Source: Prorocentrum cordatum
Lineage: Eukaryota > Sar > Dinophyceae > Prorocentrales > Prorocentraceae
DNA length: 64,000 nt
Reading direction: 5' to 3'
NCBI GenBank assembly: GCA_963575745.1
Contig: CAUYUJ010018902.1
Span: forward strand, 93,501-157,500
The notes under the pieces were generated by a model. It was not told the origin of the DNA. It searched no databases and was given only the letters and a program-made list of their open reading frames with translations. Numbering within the stretch: the first letter of the stretch is position 1; each line of letters begins with the position of its first letter. A program made the position numbers and the translations under genes. This document shows, piece by piece, positions 1-9,300 of the stretch.

Positions 1-60
1 TGAAAACCCTGTTTGGGGATACTGCACTCCGGCTATATGTTTTTGACAGCTGAGGCGCGG

Positions 61-78
61 TATATATATATATATATA
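61..78. repeat. AT dinucleotide microsatellite
   Basis: A short pure run of alternating T and A. Nothing coding surrounds it. Confidence 0.9.
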
Positions 79-111
79 GAAATAAATAAAAAAAATACAA
101 GTATCGAGGCT

Positions 112-805
112 GGGCCAGGGGGGGACGCTGGGTCCAGTGACTGGGACCAGGACCACAGGGGGTAGGCTGGGTCCAGTGCCAGGACCAGGGGGGCGAGGGG
201 GCTGGGGCCAGGTCCAGTGGGGGAGGCTGGCTCCAGGGCCAGGGCCAGGACCACGGGGACGACGACGAACGAAAATAAAGGGTCTAGCGCGAGACGGGCT
301 GGGGCCAGGGCCACGGGAGGAGGCTGGGTCCAGGGCCAGGGGTATGACGACGAGCGAAAATGAAGAGTCCAGGGCGATGGGGGCTGGAGCCAGGGCCAGG
401 GCAGAACGCTGGGTCCAAGGACAGGACAAGGACGGCGACGACGAGGGGGGCTGGGGCTAAGACCAGGGTGGGGAGGCTGGGTAATTAGAGGGCCAGGACC
501 AGGGGGGCGACGACGAGCGAAAATCGAGGGTACAGGGCGAGGGGGGCTGGTGCCAGGGCCAGGTGAAGAGGCTGGGTCCAGGGCCAGCGGGGCGAAGGGG
601 GCTAGGCCCAACACCAGAGGAGGAGGTTGGGTCCAGTGCCAGGACCAGGGGGACGACGACGAGGGGGGCTGGGGCCAGGACCACGGGGGGAGGCTGGGTC
701 CAAGACTAGGACCAGGGGGACGGCCGACGAACGAAAAGAAAGGGTCTGGCGCGAGGCGGGCTGGGGCCAGGGCCAGGGGAGGAGGCTAGGTCCAGGGCCA
801 GGGCC
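112..805. repeat. Degenerate GGGCCAGG-type minisatellite
   Basis: The stretch is built from imperfect copies of a G-rich word, roughly CTGGGTCCAGGGCCAGG, mixed with GACGACGAGCGAAAAT-like interruptions. Copies differ in length and order, so the array is old. Long open frames on both strands here are products of the repeat and not genes. Confidence 0.85.
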
Positions 806-1139
806 CTGGAGGCGACTTGCCAATATTGTGCAAATTTCGTTGCGTGACCAGGCGCAGCACAAGTCGAAAGACAGCCGAGGTGGGACATCGCCCCTCGATC
901 TGGCATGCGATCCAACCGGATAAGAGCAGCAGGTCCCCGTTCGGAGTTCATGCCTCGGCTTCGGCCGATTCGCTCCCCCATGCCTTTACCCTCCCATCGA
1001 GCAGCGGACGAATCATGAAAAATCAGCCCGCCCGAGGTGTATGCCAGCCTCCACCACCCTGAGATCCCCGCGCCCGCTCGCAGAGCGTGCCCAAGGGCTT
1101 GAGGCTTTGGGCTGCGTGCGGACAGTCCCCCGAGACAGC
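806..1139. other. Unassigned stretch
   Basis: No coding signal, tandem repeat or second copy in this window was seen. Confidence 0.4.
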
Positions 1140-1385
1140 CCCGGCTGAGCTCAACAGGCTTCCCGAGCATCGGGTCGGACGAAAGAAAGGGGGGGATAGC
1201 CTACGGGGCTCAAGGGGGGATCATCGAATCAGACCACGTACCTGGTTTCCCCGGCGCAACCTGGCGCTAGAGGCGCCAGAGCATGGAGGAAAGCGCCTTG
1301 CGGCGGGGTGGGGCCGAAACCAGCTGCATGCAGCAGATGTCGTATCCTCCCCTCCTCCCTGTCCCTCCCCCCCCCTCCTCTCGGA
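1140..1385. repeat. R13 dispersed repeat, copy 1
   Basis: Matches 16735-16913. Both copies hold GAAAGGGGGGGA, then a GGCGC-rich stretch, then GCCGAAACCAGCTGCATGCA and GCAGATGTGGTA-like sequence. Not coding. Confidence 0.6.
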
Positions 1386-1494
1386 GGCGACGATCAAGGC
1401 GAGTAGCCCAGGGGTGGGCATGACATGTAATCATTCCCCCGGGAGCCTCGCCGAAGGCATGGACCATCGACGCCCCTGGATACATGTATTTGAA

Positions 1495-1575
1495 GGGGCC
1501 CCAGGACACACGAATAAATACACACAAATAAAAATATTCCCCATATTTTCCAATATTATCTGGGTTTCTGTCTCC
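1495..1575. repeat. R14 dispersed repeat, copy 1
   Basis: The words CCCAGGACACACGAATAA and TTCCCCATATTTTC recur in the same order at 41100-41172. Function unknown. Confidence 0.6.
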
Positions 1576-2084
1576 CCCCCACTTCCCATATTTTCCCATG
1601 TTTTCTGGGAATCGACGAACAATTGTGTCTGTGTGTTTTGTTCCCCTCCTGAGTATTGCGTCCCCGATGTTCGTCCGACCCGAGAGCCACCCGGCGCGGC
1701 CTCGACACCCCAACCCCCGGGTGCGCGGAGCGGCCCTGCGGGGGCGCCGCCGGGGGTGAAGGCGCCAGGGCATCGAGACCGCCCCGATAGGGGGCCACAT
1801 GTGAACCCTACCCCTACCCCCCACGATTTCTGAGGGGGAGGGTGGGGTTCACTTCGCTCGGGAGCTACCCGAGCCACTCACTCGGTGGGCCTGTTGAGGC
1901 CAGCCGGGACCACCTGAGGGGCAACGACAGGGCGGGCAGCATCGACCTGCAAGCGGGGGCACATCGCCGATAGATCGGCGATGGACCCCCGGCAGCGAAA
2001 CCCTATGCTCCTGGGCGGGGTGGGCCATCAGGCCCCTTATAAGCGATGAATGGGCGATTGCGAGTCGGTGCATCCTCTCCTGAA
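1576..2084. other. Unassigned stretch
   Basis: GC-rich and non-coding as far as can be seen. It contains one short palindrome (GATAGATCGGCGATG area near 1970) and no second copy was noticed. Confidence 0.35.
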
Positions 2085-2200
2085 GCCTGTCTAAAACAGG
2101 GCTAGGATCGGGATAAATCGCTCCAGAGCGTTCCGGAGCGCTCTCAGAGCGTTCCGGAACGCTCTGGAGCAGCCGCGGCGCCCAATACATCCTCCAAACC
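2085..2200. repeat. R7 palindromic repeat, copy 1
   Basis: Centred on GAGCGTTCCGGAACGCTC-like palindromes followed by CTGGAGCAGCCGCGGCGCC. Related copies lie at 19385-19565, 33538-33680, 52195-52360 and 57020-57125. Confidence 0.6.
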
Positions 2201-2321
2201 CGCCGGTTCTCAGAGATTTCGAGTTATCCCGATCCGATTTTGTCAAGATCTTCGCGTCGTTTTACCGTCCCCACCCCGCCTGCCCCCACCCTGTCTGTGC
2301 CCCCCCTATAGCACTTCGGGG

Positions 2322-2482
2322 ATGGACAGACCCCCCTTTAGTAAAACGTGGTCTAGTGAAAACGACCTGAGGCCCAAACCTGGCGGGCGCAAGCCCGGAA
2401 AACAACGGCCACGGCGCCCTCTCGAGAACCGAAAACGGACCATTCCCTAATCGACTTGTCACTGTTGGGGGTTCTGTCCACA
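2322..2482. mobile_element. R1 short inverted-repeat element, copy 1
   Basis: The ends are TGGACAGACCCCCC and GGGGGTTCTGTCCA, which are inverted copies of each other. The interior (AAAACG, GCCCAAACCTGGCGGGCG, ACGGCC, CTCTCGAGAACCGAAAACGG, TAATCGAC) is shared with 18588-18882, 36187-36354 and 54091-54249. No transposase frame is present, so this is a non-autonomous, MITE-like element. Confidence 0.75.
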
Positions 2483-2683
2483 CCCTATGGCACTCTTCGG
2501 GTCACAGCTCCGCTCCCGGGCGGCCCCATGGGGACCCATCCGGGCACACAAACGGAAGGCGTTCGGCGAGGCGCCGCGGCTGGAGAGAGCGTCCCGAGGC
2601 TGGAACAAAACCGCCGAGAACCAACGCAAACGGCCAACCACCTCCAGCCTCGAAGTTCTGCCCCTGATCGTCGCCAATGATCC

Positions 2684-2936
2684 CTCGAGCCCGAAAACCT
2701 CGAACCTCTTGGTGGTCCTCAAACGTGGTGGTGAGAACACCCGGTGGTGAGTTTTGGGCGATTTGGGTAATGATTTTCGAGCGCTGGCCGGCCCAGGAAA
2801 CGCAAAACCTCATGGCGACCGCGTGTCCCCAAACCCGGTGGTGACACAGAATTTGTTTTGTGGGAACCGGGGTCACCACCGGGTGTCTCACCACCTGGTT
2901 TGGAGACCACCAAACCTCGAGCCCGAAAACCTCGAA
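2684..2936. mobile_element. Inverted-repeat element with 21-bp flanking direct repeats
   Basis: The 21-base word starting CTCGAGCCCGAAAACC occurs at 2684-2704 and again, identical, at 2916-2936. Between them the sequence begins TTGGTGGTC..GGTGGTGAGAACACCC and ends with the inverse, GGGTGTCTCACCACC..GACCACCAA. That is an inverted-repeat element inside a direct duplication. It is a single copy in this window. Confidence 0.7.
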
Positions 2937-3101
2937 ACCCCTCCCCGCCGGAGAGGGCGCGCCCAGATGGTTGGTTGGGCTGGATGGTGGACCTGTATGT
3001 GTTGCAGCTGCCTGGGCCGAAGCCTGACGAGCATACGCAGTCATCTGTCGGCGTGAGGCTCGAATCCAGTAAAGGGAACAGGGGTGCAGTTCAGAGTGAC
3101 T

Positions 3102-3292
3102 AGAGACCCACATGGGGTGCGAGTAGATGAGGTCGGAGGACCGCGCCACATCGCAGCGACTCGTCGGCGACGTCGGGGATGCATCGGCGCCGTTGGCGTG
3201 GAGAAAAGTCGGGCTCCACATCGAGCCGCATCGCCGAACCATCAGCGCTGCGGCGCGATCCTCTGACCCCATCCACTCTGGCCCCATCTGGG
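3102..3292. mobile_element. R4 inverted-repeat element, copy 1
   Basis: Carries the family words GAGGTCGGAGGACCGCG, GGATGCATCGGCG, CTCCACATCGAGCCGCATCG and, inverted at the right end, GCGCGATCCTCTGACCCC. Other copies are at 16471-16695, 20804-20996, 33710-33860 (partial) and 55187-55413. Non-coding. Confidence 0.7.
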
Positions 3293-3357
3293 CGGCACGG
3301 AGTGACCCGGCGTGCTGCCCGAGCGAAAGAACAACCATTGCTGCGATCCCCCCCGCG

Positions 3358-3485
3358 GGCATGGGGAAACCAAAAGGTAATCTTCCGGGGTGCGCTCTGA
3401 CCAGGATGGCGAGGCGACCCCAGCGGTGGCGACGAGGGCCAAAAAGGGGAAAACCGGGAAAGGGTAGCGGTATGGGTACCTTTTT
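3358..3485. repeat. R8 dispersed repeat, copy 1
   Basis: Shares CTGACCAGGAT..CGAGGCGA, GGTGGCGACGAGGGCC and GGGTAGCGGTATGGGTACC with 15900-15990, 19590-19745 and 37700-37895. Confidence 0.6.
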
Positions 3486-3499
3486 CCTCCTGCGATGCT

Positions 3500-3722
3500 G
3501 GGGATCTTCTGACCCGGGTCAATCCAGGCCCGGGACAGTCAGGCCTTACTTAATCCCACAAGATCCTGCAAGGTCCTGCACCCCAACCCGGGTCAACGCG
3601 AAGGATCCTGCAAGACTCTGCAGGATCCTGCACCCAAACCCAGGTCAATGCGACCCTGGCCCTGCGGGATCCTGCAAGATCGGGCGCTCTGGCTGACCCC
3701 CGGTTGCATTGACCCCCGTCTC
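3500..3722. repeat. R9 dispersed repeat, copy 1
   Basis: Begins GATCTTCTGACCCGGGTCAA and contains several AGGATCCTGCA words, then GGCGCTCTGGCTGACCCC. Related sequence lies at 16424-16470, 16696-16715, 19316-19375 and 37262-37480. Confidence 0.6.
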
Positions 3723-4040
3723 AAGGCTCAGGACGATTCTCGCTCGCACCACCACCGGGAGAGGGCACGCCCGGGCGTCCTCGCCGACATCCCGCGCTCC
3801 GCGCGCGAGGGGGGGGGTGGGGGAGGGCGGCGCGGGGCGCGGCAATTCGCCGGGCCGGCCCCCGCGGGCCCAGCCCCCCCTCCGCTCGGGCCTGGCGGCG
3901 GGGCGCGCGAGGAGCGCGGCTTTACGGGGGCTAAGTGGGTCACGAAAAAAAAAGCAAGCCCACTCGCGCGCCGTGGCAAAAAGTCACGACGGAAGGCGTT
4001 TCGCCAAATTCTGGCCTCTGGCGGCCCTCGCTGGGACGAA
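3723..4040. other. Unassigned stretch
   Basis: GC-rich, with poly-C and poly-A runs. It is open on the minus strand only as a run-on of the inverted LINE fragment and the GGA tract. No independent gene is apparent. Confidence 0.35.
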
Positions 4041-4133
4041 GGGAGGGAGGGAGGGGGGGAGGGAGGGAGGGAGGGAGGAGGAGGAGGAGGAGGAGGAGGA
4101 GAAGGAGGAGGAGGAGGAGTAGGAGGAGGAGGT
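4041..4133. repeat. GGGA/GGA microsatellite flanking LINE-1 on the left
   Basis: GGGA repeats pass into GGA repeats and stop at 4133. LINE-1-derived sequence starts directly after. A GGA tract also follows the right end of LINE-1 at 13170-13187, so this looks like the insertion target. Confidence 0.85.
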
Positions 4134-4822
4134 TGCGAAAGCTCCTGAATCTGCTCGGTCTGCAGTTGACGCTGTGCTTCGTGTTGCTCAGATTCGGCAC
4201 GTTCATGATGGAGAAACGCCAGATGGTGTTGGTGTATCCCGTGGTTGCGCTGCTGCTCATCCACTCTCCTCGTCAGCACGTCGATGAGTTTCCGCAGGTC
4301 GCTGTCGTCGTTGGTAGTCGAAGCGGGCGTTGGCTCGGACACGGGTTGACAAACTAGTGGTCGCTGTCGTCCCTCAGGGTGTGGTGTTTTGCCCCTGACA
4401 CGAGGGCGCACATCATCTTCGCCGTCCCCGTCACAGCTGTCTTCAGAAAGGTCGGCGTGTTCTCGATGTTGTTTGGCCTCGGAGATGAGTGTCTTGAAGG
4501 ATGCGATCTCGCGCTTGATCTCGTCGTGCTCCTTGTTGAGGTCGTGAAGCTGGCTCTCGACGATCCGCTGTCTCTGGATCCGTGACTCCACTTGGGATCT
4601 GTATTGAGCGATGCGAGCAGTAGGCGTGTCCAATAGATGTAGCATGGTCTTGACGATGGCCAGCTCCTCGATCAGGCGGGTTGGGTCAACTTGAGCTTGC
4701 CTGGCTCCGAGGACTTGGTCGGCGAGACGTGCCATCCTCGCCACCTTGGTTGCGTGCCAGACCCGACGTATGTCTGCCAGGCATGGTTGCGTGCCATCTA
4801 CACCACCTTGGTTGCGTGCCAT
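4134..4822 (-). pseudogene. Inverted 5' fragment of LINE-1 ORF1 (coiled-coil)
   Basis: Reading leftward from an ATG at 4822, the minus strand encodes about 230 residues before running into the GGA tract. The first 35 residues come from imperfect repeats of the word GGTTGCGTGCCA. After that come long heptad-like stretches rich in Leu, Glu, Gln and Arg (RLIEELAIVKTMLHLLD, then QLHDLNKEHDEIKREIASF), an acidic stretch (DGDGEDD), and a Gln-rich end (QRQLQTEQIQEL). The same composition resumes on the plus strand a few bases to the right (EQFQQAQLQQRQSHYDEI). I infer that both are parts of one ORF1 split by a 5' inversion. A separate divergent gene is the alternative. Confidence 0.55.
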
Positions 4823-4828
4823 CTACAA

Positions 4829-6349
4829 CACTGCCAGGAACAGTTTCAGCAAGCACAACTCCAGCAGAGACAGTCGCACTACGACGAGATCCAAGTCTTC
4901 CGACGGCGCGAGGAGCGGCTCCGATACGAGGCTCGCGAATCCATCACAGAGAACCTGGCTCACTACCAGCAGAAGGAGGCCTACATGCGCGACCAGCTCA
5001 AGGAGGAAGAGTCAGCGCACCTCGCCACTTTCATCACCCAGAGGAAGCAGGAGGAAGAGACTTTCCGACACCAGCTACACGAGAACGCCGAGATCATGGT
5101 CCAACAATATCAACAACGATGCCACGAACAACAGCAACGTCTTCTCTCCGAGAAAGCTCAGGCTCAGCAGGAAATCAGCAACATCGCGAGGGTCGAACAG
5201 AACCAACTTCAGCATGCCAAGGAGCTACTCTTGGAGGAGTTCGGACAGGTCCAGGCTCAGAAGTACCGCACCCTGACGGCCCAGAGCGAGTACAACAGCG
5301 AGATCGACAAGCTTCGAGGCACCTCCCGCGACATGCAACGCTTCGAGAACGAACTCCAGGAGCAGCACCAACTCCAACTTCAGGAGCACCTTCAGCAACA
5401 CAGACAGGAACGCGAGCGACTGCACTGCGAACTGCAGCAAGCCCATGAGCTCGGCACCAGCATCGACGTGGACATCCTCAGGGAGCTCGACACACAACTT
5501 CAAGAACGAGACGAGGAAGACGCACGACTGCAAGCCCAAGCAGACGCCGAACAAGCACAAATCGACCAACAGGTACAAGCGGCACTCGACCTGCTGACCC
5601 CACCCTCTACCTCCGAGGACTCGGGCTACCAACTCTACCTCAGAAACTGCGGCAGCAGCAGCGGTGGACAGCCTAGCAGCAGCGGACAACGCAGAAGCAC
5701 ACCACCACCACGACCGACACCTGCGACGCCAACCGCCACTCCTACTGCGCGACGCCCATGCCACGACGCCGACGACGCCAGCGTGCACACTCCAATCCCA
5801 GCTGACGACGACGACCTTTGCAGCCCAACCCCTGTTGCGAGCGACGCATATCCCTTCCCTGCCCCTACGCCACTACCTACCCCCGCCTTGCATACGCCAA
5901 TCCCCCCTGAGCAGCCCACGCCCATCGATTTCCACCCACCCGATCTGCAGCATGACCGACCCAGCTCAGCGCCACCAACACGCACCAGAAGGACAGACCC
6001 AAATCGGCACACCCACCCATCCACTACTCTTCTCATTGACATCACTTCCGACGACGATGCACCACCACCTTCCACCCCAGTGCGCATTCCACTAGCCGAC
6101 ATATCCCCTACCGCACCGATGCAGCCAATCCAACCACCACCCCGCTTCCACCTCGCCACGCCTGACCGCGCCACCTCCGCTCCTCCACCCCGCACCGCTC
6201 TCCGCAAAAACGGATCATCTAGCCGAACGGCCAAGCACAAGAAAGTCCGCATTTGCGACATCGGAGACGGCTTCGCAGACCCAGGAGACCGTGTGCCAGC
6301 CTTCCTCTACGACGAGGAAGCCCCCGCGGTCAACTCACCAAAAAACTAA
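4829..6349 (+). CDS. LINE-1 ORF1: coiled-coil and proline-rich protein
   Basis: The frame is open from about 4691, but the first ATG is at 4985 and the first 45 or so residues are junction sequence, so the true N-terminus is missing or inverted. Residues 50-310 (counting from 4691) are a long Gln/Glu/Arg-rich coiled coil. Residues 325-540 are Pro/Ser/Thr-rich with acidic patches (DDDD, TSDDDA) and a basic end (SRTAKHKKVRI). No RNA-binding fold or CCHC knuckle was recognised. The role is inferred from position: LINE ORF1 products form coiled-coil multimers that bind element RNA. It ends with TAA at 6347-6349, directly behind A AAA AAC, and overlaps ORF2, which is read one base back. Confidence 0.7.
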   Translation, partial: HCQEQFQQAQLQQRQSHYDEIQVFRRREERLRYEARESITENLAHYQQKEAYMRDQLKEEESAHLATFITQRKQEEETFRHQLHENAEIMVQQYQQRCHEQQQRLLSEKAQAQQEISNIARVEQNQLQHAKELLLEEFGQVQAQKYRTLTAQSEYNSEIDKLRGTSRDMQRFENELQEQHQLQLQEHLQQHRQERERLHCELQQAHELGTSIDVDILRELDTQLQERDEEDARLQAQADAEQAQIDQQVQAALDLLTPPSTSEDSGYQLYLRNCGSSSGGQPSSSGQRRSTPPPRPTPATPTATPTARRPCHDADDASVHTPIPADDDDLCSPTPVASDAYPFPAPTPLPTPALHTPIPPEQPTPIDFHPPDLQHDRPSSAPPTRTRRTDPNRHTHPSTTLLIDITSDDDAPPPSTPVRIPLADISPTAPMQPIQPPPRFHLATPDRATSAPPPRTALRKNGSSSRTAKHKKVRICDIGDGFADPGDRVPAFLYDEEAPAVNSPKN

Positions 6350-9300
6350 CAAGGCCCTCACCCCCTGGGGGGCAACTGGCCCAGGGGGAGCGGCCCAGCA
6401 TCATACCAGAAGACTACCAGCGCAACGACGGCACTTCCGACTCCTGCAGTGGTTACGCCGACGACGTCATGCGCCTCCGGGAGCCCCTCCGAAGGAGGAG
6501 CAGATCCGCTGCACTTAAGGGCCCCTTAAGTGCAGCGGGCTGTCTTGGCCTCCGGCAGCCCCCTAAACCCTACGACACTTCACAAGTTTCACCTACCGTA
6601 TCATCAGCCACTAGCGACATGCGCGTGGGGGAGAGCGCACCTCCAGATCTTTACGAGCATGGCGACATGTGGGAAATCCACACACCGCCCAACATGCTAC
6701 AGCCTAGTAGTGGACCGTGGACCATCCCCTCGGCCGCTACCTCTCGCTTGGGGAGCGCGAGAAGGCTGTCTCACACAGATCCCACACTAGAGCCACATAC
6801 GCTAGCGGACCGACCAGATACCGCCACCCAACCTCGACGGCAGCATGTCGACTCACATCCTCCACCAGCGGAAGCCCAGTCACGGTCGTTCCCGACGATG
6901 ACGACGCCACCGCCTACGCCTCGAGAGGACGCATCGCTTTGTGAGTACAACACGGGGGGGTGCGGCCGTCTGTGGCCAGAACGACCAGAGCCACCAACAA
7001 GGCATCGACGCACTAGCCATTTTGGCCAAGATGGCGATCGAGACCGACAATTTTGTGACTCACTGAGCCGGCCATGTACATCAACTTCCCGCCGGCCACA
7101 ATCTCCCATTTTTGACTCCCTTGACGCTACCCAGGTCCCACATGGACAGACCGACCTGCCGAATGCGGAGAGCCACGAGGCGCTACGGCATGTTCGTTTC
7201 TCTCGCGAAGTTCACACCCGCGACCAGCAGACCGACAATATCCTCTACCACATCGACTTCGACGAACAGGAGCCCTTACTCCAGCACCTTCGACGACTTC
7301 AGGCTCCCAGGCTTACCTTCGACTTCACCGACCGTTGCCACAATGAGGTATCAGACTACATGGTGCGAACATTTCCATACCGACAGCTTCCACGAGATTC
7401 TCGCCTGTATTTATACACCGACGGCTCCAAACACCCACGCCAACATGGCCAAGACGGATGGTCGGTTGTACTCGTCGGAGAAGACGAAGAAGGTTTCTCT
7501 TTTCAAGGCGCAATAGTCGGCAAGCACCGCGACTCCACCCTCGTAGAGATCCAAAACCTCACGGACAACGAGACCACCTCGACATCCAGCGAGATCACAG
7601 CGCTCATCTGGGCGTTCGCCTACATCATCCACAAGGACATCCACCACAGCATTTCGGTCCACTCCGACTCGCTGGGAGCGATCCAACTGGCCAGGATGGA
7701 GGCTTTTACTAACCGCGACGCCCACCTTGTGCAGCTACTGGTGATCATGTACTCGCACGTCAAGGAATATGTCGACCTGCGTCACGTTCATGCCCACGAG
7801 ATGAACCCGTGGAACGAAGTTGCCGACGCCGCGGCCAACTACGCCCGAATCGAGGACTACCCGCACCCACAACCCGAATGGGCCGACATACTCAACGCGT
7901 CCCCTCAGCGCAGCTGGGAATTCCTACTTGATGCCGACAACCACACCAAGGACGCTTACCCATCCTTTTCACCTGGGATGCTCAAGGCCCAACGCATCGA
8001 TACCACGGCAACGACAGCTCACCTTTCGACACCAGCCAAGACCACGAAGACCTCGACCGAGATAGACGTCAACATCGCCACCTACAACATCCAGTCAGGG
8101 CGCGAACCTGGCCTCGGCGCTCGACGGCGCAAAGAGAAGATCCACAAGCTCAGAAAGACTATGCTCAACCTGTACATGGAGGACCTCCACCTGATCGGCA
8201 TCCAGGAAGCCCGCACGCCCTGGGGAGTTCGCAGTGGCAACGACATCACCAGCACGAGTGCGTACGCCTACCACGTCATCTCAGGGGGCCACGACCAGTA
8301 CAACCTCGGCTGCGAGCTCCACATACTCACCAGCAAGCCGTACGGAAAGGCAGGAGCCAAGGACCTCTACTTCCGCCCCGATCAGTTCACTGTCATCGAG
8401 CACAGCCCTCGGCACCTCATAGTAAGGATCGAAGCCCCAGGCTTTCGACACACAGTCCGCGTCGCCCATGCACCACATTCACGAGCCACGCCACACGAGA
8501 AGGATACCTTCTGGGAGACGATCGAGTGCGCAACCTCTAACCACAATATCAACATCCTCTTCATCGACGCAAACGCTCGAACGGGCAGCTTATGCAGCCA
8601 GGCAATCGGCGATCAAGGCTTCAAGCAAAAGGAGAACGACAACGGCGAACGCTTCCACAAGGTCCTGCAAGGTAACTCTCTCATCGCCGCGAATACCTTC
8701 AAAAGCGGTGGCCAGGACCACTACACCTGGGACTCAGGCAAGGACGTGCACAGACTGGACTACATAGTGGTTGGCCACGAGCTCTTCGACTCCATCTCCT
8801 ACACGTCCGTAATGTACGGCATCGACACAGTAGACGACCACTCACACAAGAACGACCACTTCCCTGTCAAGGCCAACCTCGCCTACACCGTCGAGACCGC
8901 CTACCAACACGGCACGCCCAAGCTCGACATCGCTAAGCTCGACTCCGAGACAGCCAAGAACGACTTTCAACGACGCCTGCAGCAGATCCAACACCCTCCC
9001 TGGGAGACCAACCTCAACGACCATACTAAGAGCATCGTCGATCAGATAAAGGACGCAGCCTACGCCAGCTTCAAGAAGCAGCATCATGCCCCCCGCAAGC
9101 CCTACATTACCGAGGCCTCCTACGCGCTTCTTCGATTCCGACGCACCCTCCTCAAGACGATCCGCATAGTGAAAAGGAATGGCATTGGCTCCAAGAAATC
9201 ACGCAGACGGATCCGATACACCGCGCACCTCATCGCAAACCAGTCGGCTTCAGCGTCCCCTGACGACGTCATCCACCTCCTGGACATCCCTGGATACACC

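Noticed and set aside
1087-1833. A 248-codon open frame
   Set aside because: Crosses repeats R13 and R14, which are also found elsewhere in non-coding DNA; no domain; overlapping frames of similar size on the other strand.
2900-3080. Possible tRNA internal promoter box (GCTCGAATCC near 3057)
   Set aside because: No matching A box or cloverleaf could be drawn around it.
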